Positions 1-6,242 of a stretch of 14,128 nucleotides of DNA are shown here, one piece after another. The position numbers and the translations under genes are program-made. A model generated the notes under the pieces. That model had not been told where the DNA came from. It was given only the letters and a program-made list of their open reading frames with translations, and did no database searches. Numbering within the stretch: position 1 is the first letter of the stretch; each line of letters begins with the position of its first letter. Location of the stretch: the NCBI GenBank assembly GCA_030049955.1, contig JASIJX010000261.1, positions 1 through 14,128 on the forward strand, read 5' to 3'. Origin of the DNA: Acidobacteriaceae bacterium (lineage in GTDB: Bacteria > Acidobacteriota > Terriglobia > Terriglobales > Acidobacteriaceae).

Positions 1-79
1 GCAAAATGGACGAGAATTGTCCCACATTGGGAAGATCCACTTTCGCCTGTGCGTACAGCCCGCGCCACCCGGCGCAACA

Positions 80-107
80 TTCTGAAGCCGCTCTACGTCA
101 TTATTAT
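80..107 (+). promoter_or_regulatory. Weak candidate promoter for the paralogous secreted-protein pair
   Basis: A TTCTGA (80-85) and a TATTAT (102-107) are separated by 16 nt, about 30 bp before the chosen start at 138. The -10 resembles the sigma70 consensus but the -35 matches only about half of it. It is the only AT-rich patch in the leader. Judged by eye; the rest of 1-137 shows no convincing gene. Confidence 0.22.
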
Positions 108-124
108 CAGACGGGTTGCAGGTT

Positions 125-129
125 AGGGG
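125..129 (+). promoter_or_regulatory. Ribosome binding site deciding the start at 138
   Basis: AGGGG lies 8 nt before the ATG at 138. The same reading frame is open back to an ATG at 6, but that one would add 44 residues in front of a normal signal peptide and has no visible Shine-Dalgarno sequence. The site therefore supports 138. Confidence 0.6.
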
Positions 130-137
130 TAGCATCG

Positions 138-1001
138 ATGAGCAGATTGGGGTCCGCTCTCGTTTCATGCTTTTTCTTCCTTGCTTTCGAGGCGGCGTGC
201 ATGGCGCAGGTGCCCGCCGCAACCAGCGCGGGAATCACTCTGAGTTCCGGAACGAAGTTGGAAGTAGCTCTCATTCGCCCGTTGTGGGCGAATGCAGCAG
301 CGCCGGGATCCGCGATCTATGCACAGACGACATTCCCCGTGGTCGCAGGCGATCACGTAATTATTCCTGCTGGTACTTACGTCGAAGGCGCAATCGAAAA
401 GCTCATGCGCCCAACGCGGCGCTCGAATCGCGCCCAAATTGAGATTCTCTTCACGCAGATCATCTTCGCGAACGGATATGTGGTCTCGTTGCCGGCATTG
501 GCAATGGCGGCAAGCGTACAAAACAATGCGCCCAGCCTGATCGACGTGGCTGTGCAGGTAAGCCCAAGCAACGATCTGCTTCTCGACAACGGCGCGCAGG
601 TCGAGATCACGCTTGCCTCGCCGCTCGTGCTCGACGCCGCGCAGGCTGCCGCGGCACTGCCGCTCTCCCATGCGCCCGCGCCGGGTCAGTTCAAATCGGC
701 ATCTCTTTGCCGGCCGATCGCGGGCACTCCCGGCATACCGGGCTCTCCCGATACCGTGATTCCGGGAACTCCACCCACTCCCGATACCGTCATTCCCGGC
801 GGTCCGGGGATGCCCGATACCGTGATTCCCGGCACACCCGGAACGCCCGATACGGTCATTCCTGGCACGCCCGGAACGCCAGGCTTCCCGGGCCGCAGCT
901 GTCCCGTACCCCCGATGGTGATTTCGAGTACACCCGTGAACCCAAACATCCCGGCGAACCGTTCGCCGGGCCAGGAGCAGCCTCCACCAGCTGCGCACTG
1001 A
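138..1001 (+). CDS. Secreted protein of unknown function with C-terminal PDTVIPG repeats
   Basis: A 287-residue protein that I cannot assign to a named family. Residues 1-23 look like a Sec signal peptide: a basic start, a hydrophobic core SALVSCFFFLAF, and probable cleavage after CMA. Residues 33-120 form a domain shared with the next gene: an LSSGTKLEVALIRPL strand, an APGSAIYAQ segment, FPVVAGDHVIIPAGTYVEGAI, and then FANGYVVSLP. Residues 148-166 (LLDNGAQVEITLASPLVLD) form a second short conserved element. Residues 204-247 are four 11-residue repeats beginning PDTVIPG, set between Cys191 and Cys255, followed by a proline-rich tail. The order of these motifs recalls the VirB10/TrbI C-terminal domain, but that is an inference. 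No lipobox is seen, so export to the periplasm or cell surface is likely. The next gene lies 46 bp downstream, suggesting an operon. Confidence 0.8.
   Translation: MSRLGSALVSCFFFLAFEAACMAQVPAATSAGITLSSGTKLEVALIRPLWANAAAPGSAIYAQTTFPVVAGDHVIIPAGTYVEGAIEKLMRPTRRSNRAQIEILFTQIIFANGYVVSLPALAMAASVQNNAPSLIDVAVQVSPSNDLLLDNGAQVEITLASPLVLDAAQAAAALPLSHAPAPGQFKSASLCRPIAGTPGIPGSPDTVIPGTPPTPDTVIPGGPGMPDTVIPGTPGTPDTVIPGTPGTPGFPGRSCPVPPMVISSTPVNPNIPANRSPGQEQPPPAAH
747..889 (+). repeat. Four in-frame 33-nt tandem repeats (11-residue PDTVIPG units)
   Basis: Near-identical units begin at 747, 780, 813 and 846, each opening with CCCGATACNGT-ATTCC and spaced exactly 33 nt apart. They encode PDTVIPGTPPT, PDTVIPGGPGM and two copies of PDTVIPGTPGT. 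Degenerate PG-x-P triplets extend on both sides (about 724-746 and 879-893). Codon choice differs between units at third positions (for example ATT CCG or ATT CCC), so the protein sequence appears conserved beyond recent DNA duplication. The Gly-x-Pro character is loosely collagen-like but the period is 11 residues, not 3. Confidence 0.9.
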
Positions 1002-1047
1002 TCCACGCAGTCCAGCCAGACCGGACAACCAGAAAAGGAAGAGCCCA

Positions 1048-1848
1048 ATGTTCTCCCGCTTTGTTGCCGTGGTTTCGATGATCACATTTCTCGCTGTGCA
1101 GATGCCCAACGCGCTTTCGCAGAACGCTGCACCCGCACCAGCCGTTCCAGCTCAGAACGCGGCGCCATCTGCCGCACCGGCGCAGGCGAGTAACGTCACG
1201 CTACCCGCTGGCGCCTCCATCCCGCTCACCCTCATCAACCCTGTTCGTAGCAAATCCACCAAGCCCGGCGATGCCGTGCGCGCCACCGTCGCGTTTCCGG
1301 TGACTGCCGGAAATCAAGTCGCGATTCCAGCCGGCACCTACGCAGAAGGTGCGATTCAGGCAATCAATCGGCGCGCCGGCAGTAACGGCCTGCCGCAGGT
1401 CAAAATCCATTTCACGCGGCTTCTCTTCGCCAATGGCTACTCGGTGCCGCTGGATGCAGAGAACGCTCAGGCCGAACTCGACGCGCCCGATACACCCGCG
1501 TCTCAAACCGAAGCAGCCGAATCCGACTTGACGAGTAAGCCGGACGAAGCGCCCTCTGCAACGCCGCAAGCGCATCTCGTCCGCGCCAGTTACATGCCTG
1601 CCCAGCAGCAACAACCCACGCCGCCACCACTGCCGCAGGTTGGACCTTCCCCGGCGGTCGTTATAGGTGGAATCCTGGGCGGGAGTGCTGCTTTCACCAT
1701 TGGCATGCTGCTGTGGGCACACCATCGCGCTACCAACCTCGATTACATTCTCTTCGACTCCGGCTGGCAGTTCCAGATCGTGCTCGATCAGCCGCTGACA
1801 ATCGACGTCAGTCGGATATCCACGCCGGCAGCCCCCGCAGGAAACTGA
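1048..1848 (+). CDS. Secreted/membrane protein of unknown function, paralogue of the preceding gene
   Basis: A 266-residue protein with an AAGGAAGAG ribosome binding site just before its ATG. Residues 1-25 are a signal peptide or signal anchor (VAVVSMITFLAV, possible cleavage after ALS). An Ala/Pro-rich linker (26-47) leads into a domain matching the preceding protein: LPAGASIPLTLINPV, KPGDAVRA, FPVTAGNQVAIPAGTYAEGAI and FANGYSVPL (51-136). An acidic/Pro/Gln-rich spacer follows (140-200), then a hydrophobic segment at about 203-224 (VVIGGILGG...IGMLLWA), and a closing FDSGWQFQIVLDQPLTIDV element (236-254). The layout of barrel-like strands, membrane hairpin and final strand resembles the VirB10/TrbI C-terminal domain, without measurable identity by eye. 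Probably co-transcribed with the gene before it. Function unknown. Confidence 0.8.
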   Translation: MFSRFVAVVSMITFLAVQMPNALSQNAAPAPAVPAQNAAPSAAPAQASNVTLPAGASIPLTLINPVRSKSTKPGDAVRATVAFPVTAGNQVAIPAGTYAEGAIQAINRRAGSNGLPQVKIHFTRLLFANGYSVPLDAENAQAELDAPDTPASQTEAAESDLTSKPDEAPSATPQAHLVRASYMPAQQQQPTPPPLPQVGPSPAVVIGGILGGSAAFTIGMLLWAHHRATNLDYILFDSGWQFQIVLDQPLTIDVSRISTPAAPAGN

Positions 1849-1993
1849 CTCCAGACGCCCGCTTTCTCCTTCGCCGCCTGAACTGCTATGCTGCGGGCGC
1901 AGAGAAAAGCGATTTATTCGATTTGCCTGCCGAGCATCTGCAGAGTTGCGCCGCAATCTGCAAGCTGCTGGTGCGCGCAGTCAGATCCTGGCG

Positions 1994-2000
1994 AAGGGGG
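1994..2000 (+). promoter_or_regulatory. Ribosome binding site deciding the xylB start at 2008
   Basis: AAGGGGG sits 7 nt before the ATG at 2008. The frame is open back to an ATG at 1888, but the 40 extra residues (Cys- and Ser-rich) have no counterpart in xylulokinases, which begin a few residues before the GIDxGT phosphate-binding motif. The 2008 start is therefore preferred. Confidence 0.7.
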
Positions 2001-2007
2001 TACGGAT

Positions 2008-3492
2008 ATGTGGTTCATGGGCATTGACGTGGGAACGGGCGGAACGCGGGCGGTGGTAGTAGACGCTGCGGGAACGCTGATGGGCTCGGCTTCAAGCGAG
2101 CACGCGCCCTTTCGCGCCGAGCATCCCGGATGGGCGGAGCAGGATCCGGAAGACTGGTGGCGCGCAGCCATCGACGCCATCAACGGCGCCATTGCCGCGT
2201 CGTCCGAACCCCGCGATCGCGTCGTCGCCATCGCCCTCACCGGCCAAATGCATGGCGCCGTCATGCTCGACGAGAATGGCGCAGTGCTGCGCCCCGCGCT
2301 CATCTGGTGTGACACCCGCACGCAGCCCGAGTGCGACTGGCTCAACCAAACCATCGGCTACGAGCGGCTCATCGAACTCACCTGCAATCCCGCACTGCCC
2401 AACTTCACGCTCACCAAGCTGCTGTGGGTCAAAAAGAACCAACCGGAGATCTTCGCCAAAATCCGCCATGTAATGTGCCCCAAGGACTACGTGCGCTATC
2501 GTCTCACCGGTGAGTTCGCCATCGACGTCCAGGAAGCCTCGGGCACGCTTCTTCTCGATGTCACGCATCGCCGCTGGTCGCGCGAAGTCGCCGAAGCCGC
2601 GGGTATTCCGATGAGTTGGCTGCCGAAGGTGTACGAGTCGCCCGAAATCTGTGCCCGCATCAGCGACAAGGCTGCGCAGATCACCGGACTCGACGCCGGC
2701 ACGCCTGTCGCGGCCGGTGCAGGCGACCAGGGAGCCGGCGCAGTTGGCATGGGCATTCTGCAGCCGGGCAGCGTCTCGGCGACAATCGGCACATCTGGCG
2801 TGGTCTTTGCCGCCACCGCCGAGCCCACCAAGGATCCCAAAGGCCGCCTGCACACTTTTTGCCACGCCGTGCCGGGCGTATGGCACGTAATGGGAGTAAC
2901 CCAGTCCGCCGGCCTCAGCCTGAGCTGGCTCAAAGATACGTTCTTCACCGGCCAGAGCTACGACAGTCTCAACCAGGCCGCCTCGCAGATTCCCGCGGGC
3001 AGCGAAGGCGTGCAGTGGGCGCCGTATCTGCTCGGCGAGCGCACGCCGCATCTCGATCCGGAAGTCCGCGCCGCATTCACCGGCATCGGCGCGAAAACCA
3101 CTTCGGCCCATTTCGTGCGCGCCGTGCTCGAGGGCGTCGCCTATTCGCTCGAAGACACCTTCACGCTCTTCCATGAGCTCAACATTCCCGTCAACGGCAT
3201 CCGGCTCGGCGGCGGCGGCGCGCGCGGCGCGCTCTGGCGCTGCATTCAGGCCGGCATCTATGCGCATCCCGTGGAAGTGCTCGTCGCCGAAGAAGGCGGA
3301 GCATTTGGTTGTGCGCTAATGGCGGGCGTGGCCGCAGGACACTGGGCCAATCTCGACGAAGCCTGTGCGCAGGCCATCCGCGTGGCCGAACGCGTCGAGC
3401 CCGATGCCGCCGATCTCGAAGCATACAAGACCGGCTACGCCAACTGGCGAAAGCTCTATCCCGCGCTGCGCAGCCTGAGAAGCAGCTCATAG
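2008..3492 (+). CDS. xylB: Xylulokinase (FGGY carbohydrate kinase)
   Basis: Predicted to phosphorylate D-xylulose with ATP to xylulose 5-phosphate, feeding the pentose phosphate pathway in the cytoplasm. The 494-residue length is close to the E. coli enzyme. Visible motifs are GIDVGTGGTRAVVVD (5-19, first nucleotide-binding segment), WAEQDPEDWW (42-51), the GQMHG substrate motif (79-83), RPALIWCDTRT (95-105), PKDYVRYRLTGEF (158-170), AGAGDQGAGAVG with probable catalytic Asp240, GTSGV (261-265), LGERTPH (342-348), and GGGGARGALWR (401-411). The aligned order matches E. coli XylB throughout. No xylose isomerase, transporter or sugar regulator is beside it, so the physiological substrate is inferred from family motifs only. 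The 159-bp spacer before it shows no strong promoter; a weak TTCTCC/TATGCT pair with 17-nt spacing occurs at 1864-1892. Confidence 0.93.
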   Translation: MWFMGIDVGTGGTRAVVVDAAGTLMGSASSEHAPFRAEHPGWAEQDPEDWWRAAIDAINGAIAASSEPRDRVVAIALTGQMHGAVMLDENGAVLRPALIWCDTRTQPECDWLNQTIGYERLIELTCNPALPNFTLTKLLWVKKNQPEIFAKIRHVMCPKDYVRYRLTGEFAIDVQEASGTLLLDVTHRRWSREVAEAAGIPMSWLPKVYESPEICARISDKAAQITGLDAGTPVAAGAGDQGAGAVGMGILQPGSVSATIGTSGVVFAATAEPTKDPKGRLHTFCHAVPGVWHVMGVTQSAGLSLSWLKDTFFTGQSYDSLNQAASQIPAGSEGVQWAPYLLGERTPHLDPEVRAAFTGIGAKTTSAHFVRAVLEGVAYSLEDTFTLFHELNIPVNGIRLGGGGARGALWRCIQAGIYAHPVEVLVAEEGGAFGCALMAGVAAGHWANLDEACAQAIRVAERVEPDAADLEAYKTGYANWRKLYPALRSLRSSS

Positions 3493-3529
3493 TTCTCAGC
3501 TCATCCTTCAAAAGGCGTCCGTGCTTCAT

Positions 3530-3556
3530 CCTTTTCGCAGTTCCATCGCGAAAAGG
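3530..3556 (+). repeat. Inverted repeat downstream of xylB (possible terminator or repeat remnant)
   Basis: CCTTTTCGC (3530-3538) and GCGAAAAGG (3548-3556) are perfect 9-bp complements around a 9-nt loop, 37 bp after the xylB stop. No T-tract follows on the plus strand, so a canonical intrinsic terminator is not supported. It may be a dispersed palindromic repeat or act with Rho. Confidence 0.6.
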
Positions 3557-3628
3557 GTGGGAGACTACAACACTGGCAGCCTCTTTTCTCCAATCCGCTG
3601 CGTGCCATCGCCAAATCGCCATCTGCGA

Positions 3629-3657
3629 ACTGTGAGCTGTTGACTGTCGGCTGTCAG
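3629..3657 (+). repeat. Imperfect 14-nt direct repeat
   Basis: ACTGTGAGCTGTTG (3629-3642) is followed directly by ACTGTCGGCTGTCA (3643-3656), matching at 10 of 14 positions. It lies in the xylB/AIM24 spacer. The low-complexity CTGT/GCTGT wording looks like intergenic debris rather than a binding site. Confidence 0.45.
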
Positions 3658-3678
3658 CCGCCTGTGTACACTGACCCC

Positions 3679-3685
3679 AGGGAGG
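3679..3685 (+). promoter_or_regulatory. Ribosome binding site deciding the AIM24 start at 3691
   Basis: AGGGAGG lies 5 nt before the ATG at 3691. An in-frame upstream start at 3640 would add 17 residues encoded within the 14-nt repeat region and has no Shine-Dalgarno sequence. The 3691 start is preferred. Confidence 0.7.
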
Positions 3686-3690
3686 CAATC

Positions 3691-4458
3691 ATGCAGGCAC
3701 GCATTCAGGGCACCACCATGCCGGTGCTGGAAATCGACCTTCAGCCCAACGAGAGCGTCTTCTCTGAGAGCGGCGAGCTCTCCTGGATGACCGGCTCCAT
3801 CCAGATGGCGACGCACACGCAGATGGGCGGAGGCGGCGGGCTCTTCGGCGTGCTCAAGCGCGTGGCCGGCGGCGGCAGCATCTTCATGACCGAGTACCGC
3901 GCCATGCAGTATCCCGGCACCGTTTCCTTTGCCACCAAAGTCCCTGGCCACATCGTTCCCGTGGAGCTGGGCAACGGGCTGGAGTACTTGGTCCATCGCC
4001 ACGGCTTTCTCTGCGCCACTCCGCAGGTCACCATCAGCGTCGGCTTCCAGCAGTCGCTCGGCGCGGGCGTCTTCGGTGGCGATGGCTTCCTGCTTCAGCG
4101 CGTCGGCGGCATGGGCACGGCCTGGCTTGAGCTTTCGGGCGAGCTCGTGCAAAAAAATCTCGCTCCCGGCGAAGTGCTGCGCGTGCATCCCGGCCACGTC
4201 GGCGCATTTCAAACGAGCGTCGGCTTTCAGATCATGATGGTCCCCGGCATCCGCAACATGATCTTCGGCGGCGACGGCCTGTTTCTGGCCGAGCTCGTCG
4301 GCCCCGGCGCCGTGTGGCTGCAAACGCTGCCCATCTCCCGCCTAGCGCACCAGATCAGCGAGTATCTGCCGCAGGGCGAATCCCGCCAGGTCGCGCCAGC
4401 CATCGGCGGAGGAATCCTCGGGGGCGTCATCGGCTCCATCCTCGGCGGCGACCAGTAG
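3691..4458 (+). CDS. AIM24/TIGR00266 family protein
   Basis: A 255-residue protein of the AIM24 family (bacterial TIGR00266 relatives of the yeast mitochondrial biogenesis protein). The biochemical role of the bacterial members is not established. Recognisable features are an N-terminal LEIDLQPNESVFSESGELSWM segment (about 13-33), a glycine run (46-50) followed by LFGVLKRVAGGGSIF (51-65), repeated beta-strand blocks with FLCAT (106-110), GVFGGDGFLLQRVGG (126-140) and GTAWLELSGEL (142-152), and a second IFGGDGLFLAEL (191-202). It ends in a small-residue tail, GGGILGGVIGSILGG (239-253), that could insert in or pack against a membrane. No signal peptide. The family fold is expected to be a double beta sandwich. 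It is flanked by repeat-like spacers, so probably transcribed alone or loosely with the permease gene. Confidence 0.85.
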   Translation: MQARIQGTTMPVLEIDLQPNESVFSESGELSWMTGSIQMATHTQMGGGGGLFGVLKRVAGGGSIFMTEYRAMQYPGTVSFATKVPGHIVPVELGNGLEYLVHRHGFLCATPQVTISVGFQQSLGAGVFGGDGFLLQRVGGMGTAWLELSGELVQKNLAPGEVLRVHPGHVGAFQTSVGFQIMMVPGIRNMIFGGDGLFLAELVGPGAVWLQTLPISRLAHQISEYLPQGESRQVAPAIGGGILGGVIGSILGGDQ

Positions 4459-4484
4459 GGAGCAGGGAATAGAGAACAGGAATC
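4457..4484 (+). repeat. Purine-rich degenerate tandem repeat after the AIM24 gene
   Basis: From the stop codon onward the spacer reads as approximate copies of a GGGA(A/G)(C/T)A word: GGGAGCA, GGGAATA, GAGAACA, GGAATCG. Each is 6-7 nt. It looks like slippage-derived low-complexity sequence. No function is evident. Confidence 0.4.
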
Positions 4485-4531
4485 GAAGGCCCGCTCCAAG
4501 TTCATTCGCTCGGAATTTGCAAGGCCAAGGC

Positions 4532-5578
4532 ATGACAGACCTAACGAGAAAGCACCGTACTCCGCGCGCCAACATCGTCTTTGCATTCGCCCTCGCCATT
4601 GCCGGGTACCTGGCGTGGATTCTGCGCATTGAGCTGATCATTCTTTACGTCTCTGCGCTCTTTGCCGTGGTGCTCATGCCGGTGGTGCAGGCCGTCGAGC
4701 GTCTGCACATTGGCCGCTGGCGTCCGAAAAAGGGCGCGGCCGTCGCTCTCATGCTGATAGCGGTGGCCGCGTTCCTCGCCGGCTTCGGATATCTGGCTGT
4801 CCCACCAGTCGTGCACGATCTGGAGCAGATCAGCACGCAGTCGTCCCCCGCGCTGCCGCAGCTCATCGGCAAGGTGCATCGGATTCCGCTGATCAACCGG
4901 ATGGACTTTGGCCAGCTAAGTGAGCGGCTGCAGGGTATGGCCAGTGAGACCGCAACTGGCATTCTGCATTCCGCCAAGGATGTGGCGACCAGGCTGACCG
5001 ACATCGCCACCGGCATCATCCTCACCGTCTACTTCATCCTCGAGGGCGACATCGCCTATCGATGGTTCCTGTCGTTTATTCCGCTGCAGCGCCGCGAGCG
5101 TCTCGACCAGACGCTGCGCCGCTCTGCCATCCGCATGGAGAGATGGCTCCTCGGCCAGGCCAGCCTCATGCTCATCCTCGGCGTTTGCAGCACCACGGTC
5201 TACGCGCTGCTTCACGTCCGCTATGCCTACGCGCTCGGCGTGCTCACAGGGCTGCTCAACATTATCCCCGTGCTCGGCGCGGCCATTAGCATCGTGCTCG
5301 TTCTCTTCATTGCCGCCATCGACTCGTGGACGCGCGTCATCGGCGTGGCCGTCTTTTACCTGGTTTACATGCAGGTCGAGAACTCCTATCTGACGCCGCG
5401 CATCATGCAGAGCCGCGTCAACCTTCCCGGACTGTCGATTATCGTCGCGCTGCTCTTGGGCTTCGGCCTCGCCGGCGTTGAGGGCGCGCTGGTCGCAGTG
5501 CCCACCGCGGTGCTGGTGGCCGAGCTGCTCGATGAGTATCTCGTCTGGAAAGATCTCCCCTTCGCCGGCCCCGTATAG
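4532..5578 (+). CDS. AI-2E family transporter (PerM/UPF0118 permease)
   Basis: A 348-residue inner-membrane protein of the AI-2E transporter family (PF01594). The E. coli relatives TqsA, YdiK and PerM are permease-like, but substrates vary (autoinducer-2 export, cation/proton antiport in some), so none is assigned here. Hydrophobic segments lie near residues 14-32, 34-52, 69-91, 153-172, 208-227, 232-265, 268-284 and 299-333, with a polar loop at 92-150 typical of the family. Diagnostic motifs are LTGLLNIIPVLGA (238-250) and YLTPRIMQSRVNLPGL (286-301). The ATG at 4532 follows an AAGG at 4521-4524. A TTG at 4517 in the same frame would add five residues and is less likely. Confidence 0.88.
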   Translation: MTDLTRKHRTPRANIVFAFALAIAGYLAWILRIELIILYVSALFAVVLMPVVQAVERLHIGRWRPKKGAAVALMLIAVAAFLAGFGYLAVPPVVHDLEQISTQSSPALPQLIGKVHRIPLINRMDFGQLSERLQGMASETATGILHSAKDVATRLTDIATGIILTVYFILEGDIAYRWFLSFIPLQRRERLDQTLRRSAIRMERWLLGQASLMLILGVCSTTVYALLHVRYAYALGVLTGLLNIIPVLGAAISIVLVLFIAAIDSWTRVIGVAVFYLVYMQVENSYLTPRIMQSRVNLPGLSIIVALLLGFGLAGVEGALVAVPTAVLVAELLDEYLVWKDLPFAGPV

Positions 5579-5616
5579 CCGCACAAGTAGCCAACACAGC
5601 TGCGCGCCAAAGCATT

Positions 5617-5675
5617 GTCATCCAGAGAGAGTTTCCCGACGGGAAACGAGCGAAGGATCTGCGGTTGCTTTTTCT
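5617..5675 (+). repeat. Dispersed intergenic repeat-like element with 7-bp inverted repeat
   Basis: Between the permease gene and tadA the sequence runs GTCATCC AGAGAGA, then GTTTCCC (5631-5637), a GAC loop, GGGAAAC (5641-5647), then GAGCGAAGGATCTGC and a T-rich stretch. The wording GTCATCC...GAGCGAAGGATCTGC resembles a short element I have seen repeatedly between genes in Acidobacteria and other high-GC genomes. That identification is from memory; only the inverted repeat is directly visible. It may also shape the 3' end of the permease transcript. Confidence 0.5.
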
Positions 5676-5730
5676 CCGCGATCTACAGCAGCCGCGAGCG
5701 CCCCTACAGGCCTGCAGCGCACCCCACTAA

Positions 5731-6219
<489 letters not shown>

Positions 6220-6242
6220 CCAAATCCGAAGTAAACACGAGA

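Noticed and set aside
747..889. Possible CRISPR-like array in the first gene
   Set aside because: The 33-nt units are contiguous with no spacers and are exactly in frame inside an exported protein, so they are a coding repeat.
165..1109. A 314-codon minus-strand open frame across the repeat protein
   Set aside because: It is Arg/Gly-rich with no signal or domain, and it spans the boundary between two plus-strand genes that each have ribosome sites and signal peptides.
2092..3267. A 391-codon minus-strand open frame across xylB
   Set aside because: It is a mirror of the high third-position GC of xylB. Xylulokinase motifs cover the plus strand throughout.
4532..5578. Quorum-sensing (AI-2) function for the permease
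   Set aside because: The family name is historical. No luxS, lsr or other signalling gene is present here, and many family members transport other substrates.
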